Positions 11,601-20,900 of a DNA stretch of 64,000 bases are shown one piece after another. Within the stretch, counting starts at the first letter, position 1. Every line of letters begins with the position of its first letter. A model generated the notes under the pieces. The model saw only the letters and a list, made by a program, of their open reading frames with translations, made no database searches and was not told the DNA's origin. Position numbers and translations under genes: made by a program. The stretch covers positions 62,001-126,000 of the forward strand of contig OZ037844.1 in assembly GCA_964035575.1 (NCBI GenBank), read 5' to 3'. The stretch comes from Rhynchopus sp. YZ270_cl-10. Its lineage: Eukaryota > Euglenozoa > Diplonemea > Diplonemida > Diplonemidae.

Positions 11601-14209
11601 TCCTTCTTCGTCCACGTCTCCAGGTAGGTCTCGTAGATCACCTCCTCAGAAGCCTTCCCGCTGCACTGCGCGTGGCACGCCATGTGCAGCACAAACGGGT
11701 TCCGCAGATGCACAAGTCCCTCAACGTCCTCCTCACGCACGAAGACTGTGCGCTCTTCCTTGTGGGCTGACTTATCCTTCTCCTTCTCCTCTTTGTGTTC
11801 CTTCTCCCAGGCTGTGTTTGCACGCTTGATGTACGTTCTCGCATCCACCTCTGTGAACGGCTGCATGTACAGAGCACGCACACCAGCCCCACACACACCA
11901 GACGGAGACGTGTCCACACCCTTCAGGTACTCACCACGCACAGTCACAACAACGCTGCAGTGTGCCTCCACCCACGGGTGCCGGCACAGAAGGCCACCCT
12001 CAGCCACCACAGCACCCACATCCTCCTGCGTCAGCCCCACCTCGTCCAGCGAGTCCAGCACCAGCACCACCTCGTACGTCTCCGCAAGGAACGCACGGTC
12101 CGCCTCCCGCAGCGCAAACGACTCCAGCACAAACCTGTCCAGCCCTCCCTTCTCAAGCAGGTGCTGCTTCACAGTCGGCAGCGCCACAAACACAGGGAAG
12201 TACGGCTTCGCATCCGCATGCTTCGCCACTTTGTTGCTGGTGCTATCGCTCTTCCTCGCACACGTTGCAAGGTCGCTCAGAATTGCAATCGAAGCAGACG
12301 TCTTCCCGCTCCCTCCTTCTCCGATCACACACAGCACACCACACTTCGGTTTCTTTCGCCTTTTAACTACGTTCTCCCTTACCTCAGGCGTGCCGATGGT
12401 AGTGGTGACGTCAGCACATTTCGATGTCTTCTTCTTCTTCTTCTTGTTCTCCTGCTGAAGACTTGCCTCACCAGTGTTCATCTTCGTGTCCGCGTTTGTG
12501 CCCGCTGCAGACGTCGGACTCCTACGTACACGTGCACGAAGCCACCTCCGCACCTCCTTCATCAGCGGACGTGTCTCCGACTCATCCACACGTGTGTCGT
12601 CCCCCACACGCCCCTCCACGTACTGCGCAAGGTAGTCCTTGAAGAACGCGACTGTGTGTCCCATCACTTCCTGCAGCGCACCCACCTGCTCAGCCGCACT
12701 CGTCTCCCCCACACGCATACCCACACCCGCATCAACATCCACACCAGAACACACCTCCTGCATCACAATCACGTCAAAGCGCAGCCCCATCATCCGCAGC
12801 AGCGTCGGAGAAAGCTTCCACTGCACCCGGTACTCGATGTTCGCTGTGTACAGCAGCTCGTCCTCCGAAGCATACACAGACGAGAACTTCACGTCTGCAG
12901 CACCCTCCTTCGCCACCACCACAAAGAACGTGCCACCCTTCCCGTACATGAAGCTCCGAGCCACATCCCGCTTCAGTGTTGTCGACGTGAAGCAGCTCCA
13001 CACAATGTGCGTCCCCAGCGCGTACTTCGCAGACACATTCACATTGATCCCGCGGAACACAGTCCGCAGCTGCTTCCGCCGGTTCCCAATCAGCCGGTCC
13101 AGACCACGGATCAGCGGCGCAAAGATCGCAATCACGTGCAGCTGCGGAGGTGCGGGCGAGAGCTCAAACACGTTCGGTGCTGTATTCTCAGGTGTCCCCT
13201 TCCACTCCTTCACCGCAGCCAGCTGCCCCACAGCACGCATCGCAGTGTTCATCGTCATGTACAGCGCAAGCGACTGTGAAACAGCACGACTCCCGTGGTT
13301 GTCCAGCACAGCCCGCTCCGTCAGTTTGATGTATCGCAGCTTCCCGTCAGGCCCTTTCGCAATCTGCGGTGTCCCGTCGTCCTCGTCGCACACAACATCC
13401 CCGCCGCTGTCCAGCACATACTCCACGCAGTCAGACGTGAACAGGAACCCCGACAGCAGCAGCTCAAACGGGTCGCATGCCGCCATCCAGTCCTCCACCT
13501 CCACGTGCCCACCACGTGTCTCCGCAGCCTCCCTCCGTCCTCTGATGTCCTCCAGCAGACGCTTGCACACCACACGGAACCCCGCCTCCATGTGCCGCAC
13601 GTGTTCGTCTGTGTAGCCCAATGGCGGATCCACCTTTGGCAGACCACGCAGCCAGCACAGCAGGTCTTGACCTCCATTGCTGTTCTTGTTGTTGTTGTCG
13701 TTGTCTGCTTTACGCAGCCACTCCACCTTCCGTCCGTCTGTGTGCCGCAGTGCACCCGTGTCCCCATCAAGATCGTCCTCTCCCAGGTGTCTGTCCATGT
13801 GAGGGTCCGTAAGAGGTGCTGTCGTTGCATCTCCACTGCTCCGTTCCACCGCCACACCTGTTGTTGTTGTTGTTGTGGCGACACCATCAGTGAGGTACAC
13901 CTGCACAGCATCCTCCACCTCCACAAGGATCTCTGCTGCGTGCGCCCCCAGCTCCGCCTCAAGTCGCCCCCGCACATCCGCGTTCCTGTGCTGCAGTGCG
14001 TACCACAGCGGCACCTTCCCGTCCCTGTCACGCACATTCCCTGCCCCGTTCTGCACAAGAAACCGCACTGCCTCCACATCCCCCGCAAGCACGGCACTGT
14101 GCAGCATTGTCCTCCCGTCCACGCTGTCCACTGCGTCCACGGGCCTCTCCCTCCCAGTAATCCCCTTTGCAATCTCGTCCTTTTCAGGCTTCGAAGCTCC
14201 GGATCCCAT
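8654..14209 (-). CDS. NLR-like STAND protein: ankyrin, ADP-ribosyltransferase, NACHT, pentapeptide, WD40
   Basis: 1851 residues, intronless. The start MGSGASKP fits N-myristoylation (Gly2, Ser6). Residues about 30-95 hold ankyrin-like repeats. An ART domain (about 300-490) shows the R-S-E pattern of arginine-type mono-ADP-ribosyltransferases: Arg386 in FRGIN, the motif CFTSTT at 406-411, and Glu449-Asp-Glu451 in EDELLY. A Lys-rich linker leads to a NACHT NTPase with Walker A GEGGSGKT at 630-637 and Walker B DSLDE at 719-723, then a helical region. A pentapeptide-like stretch (about 1055-1100; NCDLRG, GASFSN) precedes about 16 WD40 repeats to the C-terminus. In STAND proteins the repeats sense a signal, NACHT oligomerises and the N-terminal domain acts; here that domain would transfer ADP-ribose from NAD. 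Target and trigger are unknown. The catalytic triad looks complete. Confidence 0.93.
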   Translation of the reverse strand: MGSGASKPEKDEIAKGITGRERPVDAVDSVDGRTMLHSAVLAGDVEAVRFLVQNGAGNVRDRDGKVPLWYALQHRNADVRGRLEAELGAHAAEILVEVEDAVQVYLTDGVATTTTTTGVAVERSSGDATTAPLTDPHMDRHLGEDDLDGDTGALRHTDGRKVEWLRKADNDNNNKNSNGGQDLLCWLRGLPKVDPPLGYTDEHVRHMEAGFRVVCKRLLEDIRGRREAAETRGGHVEVEDWMAACDPFELLLSGFLFTSDCVEYVLDSGGDVVCDEDDGTPQIAKGPDGKLRYIKLTERAVLDNHGSRAVSQSLALYMTMNTAMRAVGQLAAVKEWKGTPENTAPNVFELSPAPPQLHVIAIFAPLIRGLDRLIGNRRKQLRTVFRGINVNVSAKYALGTHIVWSCFTSTTLKRDVARSFMYGKGGTFFVVVAKEGAADVKFSSVYASEDELLYTANIEYRVQWKLSPTLLRMMGLRFDVIVMQEVCSGVDVDAGVGMRVGETSAAEQVGALQEVMGHTVAFFKDYLAQYVEGRVGDDTRVDESETRPLMKEVRRWLRARVRRSPTSAAGTNADTKMNTGEASLQQENKKKKKKTSKCADVTTTIGTPEVRENVVKRRKKPKCGVLCVIGEGGSGKTSASIAILSDLATCARKSDSTSNKVAKHADAKPYFPVFVALPTVKQHLLEKGGLDRFVLESFALREADRAFLAETYEVVLVLDSLDEVGLTQEDVGAVVAEGGLLCRHPWVEAHCSVVVTVRGEYLKGVDTSPSGVCGAGVRALYMQPFTEVDARTYIKRANTAWEKEHKEEKEKDKSAHKEERTVFVREEDVEGLVHLRNPFVLHMACHAQCSGKASEEVIYETYLETWTKKEMASGGVAVADADAVSDVSLEDVMRAGELVACRMLETNEWQGTVGVASEVLVSQHGVCEAVRDACFRCLPFRIEDFGEERSAFTFRHKSLGEHLAARRLARDPARTLGTLVQRSFSKDSQRVLGFFAALVCGDSVLYEGACTELLAAVKATRGSAGDSGDGAVTAGSNAAALLARARIPVSGESLRGICVSNCDLRGSLFVETVLTGASFSNCWLEHTEFHTCNMGGTMLPDCSLGTPLPVLQYRAHNVAMTPDGSQMVTGGKDGRVHVWSMSSGEEVMVLKGHSNCITRVAVTPDGTRVVSCSDDKTVRVWDMHTRRAVFVLNISKGDEGWVENVAVTPDSSKFVSTSREDGIRVWDLSTGMEVLAIKAPGILSMVITKDGSQIVTCSLKTLCVWDLVTGKQEMQWPCCVKSIYNRVSHALAVTPDSSKFVSTSREDGIRVWDLSTGMEVLAIKAPGILSMVITKDGSQIVTCSLKTLCVWDLVTGKQEMQWPCCVKSIYNRVSHALAVTPDGCHVVSCSDGAHVWNLSTGAEVMVLHAEAQLQAVAVTPDGCHVVAGSVSGNVHVWSISTGKEVTVLQGHTRPVSTVAVSPDGCQVVSCSTDGTVRVWNITTGKEAPGFEGVSGGCVSVAPDGSIISYGGKWPSIWNASTGRQTQVVEEGITSHCDAVAVSPDGSHVVYCSCDDAGERRAYVWEVATGKVQPLCTDSSEFAVFLKQCRELLFFAVSPDASHVVTCSKSSDLLDSSSLTEEENKSCFYRTYVWRRPTWNKASVHAGTTGDRCPNGGVVAPGGLLLCSWGNDVSLLNLDTGEEMVFEGHTQDVTDVDMARDGSRFVSCSQDNTVRVWDVASGKEVFTLEHDRSVCSVCSVALTPDGAHVVSSPERSLTVWSMTTGEKVAMIMAPHYLYSVAVSPDGREVICSCGDSTVRVWTICTGEDGTIDGLRLKRVIGVPATVPRAFGCRNADAVEPELARRILCAVDK
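10065..10580. repeat. Recent 258-bp tandem duplication inside the WD40 region
   Basis: Two consecutive 258-bp copies (starting at 10065 and 10323) appear identical base for base by eye. The unit is 86 codons, so the frame is kept, and it encodes two WD40 repeats (one ending IRVWDLSTGMEVLAI, one ending LCVWDLVTGKQEMQW). The remaining repeats are clearly diverged, so this duplication is young. Confidence 0.92.
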
Positions 14210-15084
14210 CTTCCTCAATGTGTCGTGTGTTCGTTCACAGGTTGGTGTGTTGCCCCTGTTTTTGTTGTGGTATTCAGAAAAAGAAAAAAATATTCCAGGA
14301 AACCCAATTCAGAGGGAATCCATGCAATGCACCCATGCATTGTACGGCCAAAAAATGCAACTTCACCGCAGCTGCAAAAAGTTGTCCATTTTGTTGTGAC
14401 AATCAAGGACACAGATTTTGTATTGTGAACAAAGGTGGCCCTGGAGAAATGAACACGGCGGGAGGAAGAAGGGATATCAAAAGGACTTTTGTTGTTGGCC
14501 TGCAGCATTCATGACTCTGGTGGGGTGGGGGGGTGGGGGGAGGGCTGTCAATCCTTCTCATCCCAACATTGCACGACAAAAATACGTCTTTTTTTTACAA
14601 ACATTCAGGAACAAAAAAAAATACAAACCCCCAAAATCCGCCAATATTATTTGGTGACATTTTTCTTTTTTTTGATCGCCAAGTTTCTTGTCCAACTGTA
14701 AGTGAACAGGTGACTACAATGCTGGTTGACCGCAAAAATGGTCTCTCAGGTAATTTTTTGTTGTTGGGTTTTAAAACCCCAACGAAGGATAAGGCGTGGG
14801 AACAAAGGTGTATTTTGGGGGGACGTTGATTGTGGCTAATCCTTGTGCAGCCTTGGCTTAATACACATAAGTTTACCTAGGTAAACTGAAACACACATAC
14901 ACCTGGGGTTATATTATGCGCAAGAATTACCCCTTTTCTAAGTTTTCGTTCTCAAACACACCAAACATTGCGTTGTAAGCTGCTCTCACCTCTAAAAAAA
15001 AAAGTCTAAAATCCCCATATGTACATCCCCCCTCCCCACTCCTCCCCCGTTTACATTTATCCTTGCTCTTTCTCTCTCGCCTTC
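14210..15084. other. Intergenic spacer, no gene seen
   Basis: It contains the NLR 5' flank and the 3' flank of the C2/TPR gene. The 5' flank has no strong pyrimidine tract. The nearest AG dinucleotides are in aaaaacAG and gaggaAG before the ATG, so the NLR acceptor is less clear than for its neighbours. Confidence 0.5.
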
Positions 15085-15803
15085 TTATTTGCATTTCTCC
15101 AGAAGTGCGCGGATCTCTTTGATCTGCTTGTCCATGGCAGGGCCACCGTCGTTTTCCAATGCCAGCGCCTTTTGCAGACAGGCCTTAGCTTCTGCAGGCT
15201 TCTTTGTGTCAATGAGAAGCTGGGCAAGAACGTGGAGTGCAGAGTGTGTGGGACGTGCGGCGATGCTTTTGTTGAGGTATGCAAGAGCCTCTTCGTTGGT
15301 GCCGTGCAGTGGGTCTGCTAGGGCACGTGCCGCGATCTTAAGGAAGTACGACATGTTGGCAACCTGGTAGTGCCACTTCCCCACGATGTACAACGGAATC
15401 GGGTCGCTAGGGTCCAGTTCTGCTGCTTTTGCGGCCCAGTTTTTGATGTCGTGCGCGCTCGCCACCTTCTCGGTTTTCTCAACAAGATCCCCCTTCAGCG
15501 AGGTGCATATGGACATGAACTTCCACCCCGCAGACACCCCAGGGTGCTGTGCGCTGCACTTCCGGGCGCTTTCGAACCCTTCGGTGTAGAGGGCTTTGAG
15601 CTCGTCTTTGTGTTTGCCTCCTTTCGCTTCGATGGCACGTCCTTCGTCTGCACAGGCGCGTGCATGCCACCAGAGGGCTTCTGCGCTTTCGTGACCTTGT
15701 GTACGCTTCAGGGTATCGCCTAAGAGCGCACGCAGGGCGGCGTGCTGGCTGCTGTTGTAGAGGGTGTGCGCTTCTTGGGGGATGCCGGCAGCACTGCTGA
15801 TGC

Positions 15804-15863
<60 letters not shown>

Positions 15864-17736
15864 TTTGTCTTGGTGGTGGGCTATGCTGTGCAATCTGTGT
15901 CGTGTATGGTGACGTTGTTGGTGCTGGTGCAGACGCCCCAACCTGCGCAACGAGCAATGTGAGGTTGCAGAACGCAGCCTGCGTATGTGTGTCGCGCATC
16001 GCCACCACGCGTGTCCCCACAGACGCAGCCGTCGTGCCCACAGCAAGCAGCCGCTTCGGCACCGCGTCCTCCCAGATCTCAAGGTTCGTCGCCACCGCTG
16101 ACGGCGCAGTGTCTGGCGGCAGCGGCATCGTATGCGATGCCATCCACTGCCCTTTACTGCTGGTCTCGGTCTTGAACTTCTGCGCCAACGACGGCAGAAT
16201 CACTTTCACAAAGAGCGCGCCGGACACCTTCAGGTCTGACGCATTTTGCACGGTGATCTTAATCTTCGATGCCCCCCCTCCTCCTCCTCCTCCTCCTCCT
16301 CCTCCGAATGCTGGCTGCGGCGCGGACACCACACGCTGCGTCTCTTGCGCGTATTGTGCGTTCTGCGCAGCATACGTCGGGACCGGGTCGGGAAAGAAGC
16401 CCTCCTTTGGCGTCTCGATGTGGTACTTCCTCCTCTGCTCCTCACGCGTTGCGTGGAAGTCGCGCCACTCCCCAAAGCGCTTGCGCTCTGCAGGCACCTG
16501 CGGCAACGCCTTAGGCTTCCCCACTTCCATAGCGCTTCCTGCGAGCACCTTTGCCTGCGCCTTTGCTAATGACATCAGCTGGTACCCCTTCTCTGTCAGC
16601 ACCTTTGGCCCAAGCTGCTCCTTCATCATGGGAACGTTGTAGTAGAGAGGCAGCAGAATCAACGCATACAAAGTGACACCAAGGAACGCCCACCGCCACA
16701 ACGTTACAGGAATGCCAAAGAGAAAGGCACCTACAGTCAGCGCAAGGAAGGTATGATAGACCCCGTTTGCTGCCTCCTTTTTACGCCAAGTCAGCACTTC
16801 GCCTGCGAAGTCGCAGATGTCAAGCATCTGAGACAACCAGACATACGCAATCCGCCGTATCGCACCCTGCTTCAACATCAACGTTGCGATGTCACCTCTC
16901 GCGTTCACAATCTCCTGCAACTCAGGCATCGTCTGCCTCAATGCCCCTGCAGGCATCCTCGACACCTTTTTTGTATACATCTCGAGCGAAAAATTGTACG
17001 AAGACACCCAATTCGGTCCGTTCGTCTTTTTTTGATGATGTGTCCAATAAAACAAGGCGACCACCATAAAAGGAAGCAACGCATCCAGGCCGTATGTGGT
17101 GCGGAAGAAAAGACAGAGCACGAGAAGAAGCTGTCCCATGCAGGCAAAGGGCTTTATCCACATGAAGTTGTCCACCACGAAGAAGAAGATGGCGGCCAGT
17201 CGGTAGAGGTACTGCAGCAGCACGAAGACCTTGCGGAGGAGCACGTCGTTGCTGACCTCGAGGTTGCTGTAATGCAGTGCATCGTCCTCAGCGGTGTCCT
17301 CCGTGGTGCCAGAGAGAAACGCCGCAAACGGCGAGTAGTTGTACCCCCACTTCACCTCAATACTGCCGTAGTCCTTCACCCGCGCGTCCTTCTTGTTTTC
17401 AAACTCGCGTGGATACTGCAGCTCATACCAGCCCTCAAACTCCCCCTCCTCCACCCCAACCTCAATAGTTACCTCTCCCATCGGGTCGTCTTTATTGCCC
17501 AGATCTTTGTCCATGACACGTAGGCGTAGGGTGTCTGTTGGTGCCACTACGTCGAAGAGCATCTCATGGTTCCAAACAGGTTTGTCGGTTTTGAGACATA
17601 CATCCGTTGTTTTGGACTGAAGGTGCGTGCCTGAGCCGAATTCGACAATCACATAAGGATCGTCATTGGAGTGCACCAGGTCTTTTGCTTGGTTCACGTA
17701 GAGCAGCATCTGGCCTGAGCGTTTGTACGGAGGCAT
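15085..17736 (-). CDS. C2 domain, membrane segments and RMDN-like TPR fusion protein
   Basis: 883 residues. Residues about 8-100 form a C2 domain (LYVNQAKDLV, NDDPYVIVEFG, DKPVWNHEMLFDV, LRLRVMDKD), a fold that often binds membranes with calcium. Hydrophobic segments near 170-235 and 325-370 flank a stretch resembling the C-terminal membrane region of multi-C2 proteins (MCTP type). A second, poorer C2-like stretch follows a Gly run at about 490-600. A tract of more than 20 Gly near 625-645, coded by a GCC/GCG-type run at 15803-15862, leads to a C-terminal region (about 660-883) matching regulator of microtubule dynamics proteins: WAAKAAELDPSDPIPLYIVG, KWHYQVANMSYF, then TPR-like helices. A membrane tether or organelle contact role is plausible but inferred. 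The Gly tract is probably length-variable. Confidence 0.8.
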
Positions 17737-17764
17737 GGTGGTTTGGGAAGGGGGGGTAGGGGGT

Positions 17765-17812
17765 CTGGTGAAGTATGCATATAAGGAGTGTGGGGAGAGG
17801 AGTGAGGCGATA
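17765..17812 (-). promoter_or_regulatory. Putative trans-splice acceptor of the C2/TPR gene
   Basis: The minus strand reads gcctcactcctctccccaca and then atacttcaccAG, 28 nt before the ATG at 17736. Confidence 0.5.
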
Positions 17813-17859
17813 TAGAGAGAGAGTCAGTATAAAACAAGATCACTATGTTTCGCCACAGC

Positions 17860-18030
17860 CTTGCTGATGATTTCACACCCTCTTTAGCGTCGATCTGGTG
17901 TGTGTTTCAATCACTCGCGGATCGACTACGCAACCAGCGACACTCCCGGCCTACGTTACGCATTACCAAAAAGCTAAAACAAAACCCCATCTACCTCACT
18001 GCCTCTCACACAATGTCAAGGCCACTCTCG
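17860..18030. repeat. Partial copy of the conserved ankyrin-unit intergenic block
   Basis: The piece from tcaatcactcgcggatcgac through acgttacgcattaccaaaaa to cctcactgcctctcacacaa is shared with the blocks at 28020, 40757, 44204 and 47388. It lies downstream of the first ankyrin gene, so the block belongs to the 3' side of the family unit. The upper part with the two small hairpins is missing here. Confidence 0.7.
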
Positions 18031-18270
18031 ACCCAAGGTAGCCCACACCCGAAAACACAAAAACAAGACACACAAGAAACCCGTGTGTCACATGTGTTTC
18101 CGCCTCGTTGTGAATTTTTCTGAAAAAAAGGTCCTCAAATCACACTATAACCCTTGGGTTCTTTCTTTGTTTTTGAGCATGGCTGCAGCCTTGTACCCCA
18201 TCCGAGTCGATTCCGACCCAGAGTGGGGTCCCTTCCTCTCAAGTCTGCCCAAAACGACGAGTCCACAGCA

Positions 18271-19953
18271 TCATTCTTCTGCACCGTGCTTGAGGAGAAC
18301 CTGCTCCACATCTGTATGTTGTTTCTGCCTCGCATGGTGCAACGCAGTGTGGCCCCAAAAATCCCTGAGGTTCACATCCACCTTGTTCAACCCCACAAGA
18401 TAGCGCACAGTCTCGGTGTGTCCATGATGTGCCGCAAAAATAAGACATGTGTTACCTTGGTCGTCTACTGCACACACGTCCACACCTGCTTCCACCAACA
18501 TCTGCAGAATGTCGAGTTCCCCAACCTCACAAGCACAACGAAGAGATGTGCCTCCTCGGCGATTCTGCGCATTAACATCTGCCCCTGCATCAATGAGCAG
18601 CTGCACCACATCTGAGTGTTTATTTGCTATTGCGCGGTGCAGTGGAGTGAAGCCACTTCTATCTGACGTATTCACATCCACCCCAGGCATGCACAGAAGA
18701 GTACGCACAGTCTCGATGTGTCCATTGTGTCCAGCCGCAAGCATAAGACACGTCTCTCCTGTATCGTCTGTGACACACACGTCCGCACCTGCTTTGAGCA
18801 ACACCTCCACAACACGGAGATTCCCACACTCGCTCGCCAAGAAGAGTGGCGAACGTCCGTGCTGCTTGTGCCTAATCTCAATGTCTGCCCCTGCATCAAT
18901 GAGCACCTCCACCACATCTGCATGATTGTGCTGAGCTGCTGCGAGCAACGAGGTGAAGCCTTTCTTATCCTTGTGACTCAGGTCGACCTGCGGCAAACCC
19001 ACAAGATAGCGCACAGTCTCGGTGTGTCCATGATATGACGCAATCGAATGACATGTAAGTCCATAGCTGTCTGTGGCATGCACTTCCGCACCTGCTTCCA
19101 CCAACATCTTCACAAGAGGGAGTGCCCCACGGCTGCTTGTTTGGGTAAGAGGTGTCCTTGAGACCTTGTCCTTTGTCTCGATGTCTGCCCCTGCATCAAT
19201 AAGAACCTTCACCACATCTACGTGCTTTCGACGTACTGCACAGGACAACGCAGACAAGTCGTCAACACCTTTGTGATTCACGTTCACACCCTGCAAGCCC
19301 TTCAAACCCACAAGATAACGCACAGTCTCGGTGTGTCCATGATATGCCGCAAGGAAAAGACATGTGTTTCCGTAGTTGTTTGTGGCACACACTCCCGCAC
19401 CTGCTTCAACCAACATCTTCACAACTGCGAGTGCTCCTGAACAGCAAGACCAGTGCAGAGGCGAACGTCCCATGTCGTCCTTTGTCTCGATGTCTGCCCC
19501 TGCATCAATGAGCACCTGACACACTGCAGGGTCCTCCCACATGGCTGGACAGGGTCGGTCTTCTTCTTCCTCCTGCCCGTGTGGGACAAACGCAACGTTG
19601 CTGCAGACTGACTTCCAATGCTGCAAGAGGACCTCCGTGCACGCAGTGTGGTCTGCGTGGACGCACTCACTCAGCAGCATCCCGAAGCCCATCTGCGTTG
19701 TCTCAACATACGGAAGAAGCAGTGCGAGGCATTCATCGTGGTTCCCTCTGCATGCCTCGTGCACAGCATCGAAGGCAACCGTTTTGCTGTCTGTGTCTGG
19801 GCTGAGCTTCTCAAGTCCCGCCCGCACGGCAGTCGTGTCGCCGTTCCTGGCAGCCTCCACCAAGACCTCGTCTGCAGAAAGCTCTCTTCTCTTTGGTGCC
19901 TTCTCGTCAGGTGTGCTGTCTGCGTGTTGCTCCTTCGACGTGGTGAGACCCAT
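18271..19953 (-). CDS. Ankyrin-repeat family member 1, myristoylation-type N-terminus
   Basis: 560 residues, intact. The ATG at 19953 gives MGLTTSKEQ, a good N-myristoylation sequence (Gly2, Ser6). The preferred start lies inside a longer frame. Residues about 10-150 form the family's invariant N-terminal region (LSADEVLVEAARNGDTTAV, VHEACRGNHDECLALLLPYV, HADHTACTEVLLQHWKS, then PCPAMW). A half ankyrin repeat (VLIDAGADIETKD) is followed by twelve repeats arranged as four A-B-C triads. A ends in MLVEAGA, B contains GHTETVRYLVGL, and C ends in VLIDAGAD. The protein closes with the shared cap HTALHHARQKQ then VLLKHGAEE. Ankyrin arrays bind proteins; no catalytic domain is visible. It is probably a membrane-anchored adaptor or receptor-side sensor (inference). 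Confidence 0.88.
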   Translation of the reverse strand: MGLTTSKEQHADSTPDEKAPKRRELSADEVLVEAARNGDTTAVRAGLEKLSPDTDSKTVAFDAVHEACRGNHDECLALLLPYVETTQMGFGMLLSECVHADHTACTEVLLQHWKSVCSNVAFVPHGQEEEEDRPCPAMWEDPAVCQVLIDAGADIETKDDMGRSPLHWSCCSGALAVVKMLVEAGAGVCATNNYGNTCLFLAAYHGHTETVRYLVGLKGLQGVNVNHKGVDDLSALSCAVRRKHVDVVKVLIDAGADIETKDKVSRTPLTQTSSRGALPLVKMLVEAGAEVHATDSYGLTCHSIASYHGHTETVRYLVGLPQVDLSHKDKKGFTSLLAAAQHNHADVVEVLIDAGADIEIRHKQHGRSPLFLASECGNLRVVEVLLKAGADVCVTDDTGETCLMLAAGHNGHIETVRTLLCMPGVDVNTSDRSGFTPLHRAIANKHSDVVQLLIDAGADVNAQNRRGGTSLRCACEVGELDILQMLVEAGVDVCAVDDQGNTCLIFAAHHGHTETVRYLVGLNKVDVNLRDFWGHTALHHARQKQHTDVEQVLLKHGAEE

Positions 19954-20019
19954 GGAGTAAATGGTCAAGGTGACGTGAGTCCTGGAGGTGAGGGAGGGTG
20001 TGTGTGATATAAACATCAT

Positions 20020-20900
20020 TCACTCTTGTTCATGACCAACTCGATCAAAAAATGAAAGGTGGAGAGAAGGAAACACACACAGTTTTGTTAGAACTGTTTT
20101 ATCTAAAACCGACCCCACTAACGGAATAAACCTTGACAGAGAGGATGCAAAAGTCAAAAGCATTACATAATATGGAGGAGTTGTCTTGGGTTCGTTTTAT
20201 TCAGAATCAAAACAAAAAAGTGCACACAGAGGAAGGCGCTACTGAAGAATTTTACTTTGAAACACAAATGTTGTGAATGAGAAACGCTTCGCCATCGGCA
20301 GAAATATATTACTTGTCCCTTTCGAGCTGAACTCTTTATTCTGTGACATGTTTTGCTTCTTTCCTGCAGCCAGGATAACCATCACACCAAACAGTTCTTA
20401 TTTCAAAGATGAACCAAGCCTCGCGCACGTCATCTAAAAGTGACGTTGTTGATACTTCAGGAATGCAAGCACGGAATTAAAAACACGTAATTGCTATCGA
20501 AAAAAACGGGGTATGCTATGCTGTGGATATGGGGGGACCCACGCTCCTGGTGCTCACCCTGTAGAAATAATCTACAACACGCCCAGCACTCTAGGTATGC
20601 GAAAACGCTCTTCGTACGCTGCCAGACACAATTCGTCTTACTAGTAATACGTGGCTTTCCCAGCAAAAAAAAATCCCACCCGATGGTCAAAACACCCGAT
20701 TTTTACCCCTTTTTTGCATTTTTCGGTGCCCCAAGACCCAAAGGAAGGTTGTGGAAAAACAAAAAATAAAAGCTTTAACAACAAGATGAGAAGTTCAGCA
20801 CTCAACACTGTATTGTGAGAAAACAGTGTTTCCATCAAGAAGAAGAGAAAGTGATGAATAAAATACAGGTGCTGTACGCTGGCGTCCAACTGTCACAGCA
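20020..20900. other. Intergenic with a transposon remnant
   Basis: AT-rich spacer above the first ankyrin gene. The segment 20486-20655 (gtaattgctatcgaaaaaaa at one end, then cctgtagaaataatctacaa and cgctcttcgtacgctgccag) matches the reverse complement of part of the element at 39286-39728, so it is a decayed copy of that element. Confidence 0.6.

Noticed and set aside
11795-13279. Long plus-strand open frames opposite the NLR-like gene
   Set aside because: Antisense shadows caused by the G+C-rich codon pattern of the minus-strand gene. They show no domain signature and have His/Arg/Cys-rich composition.
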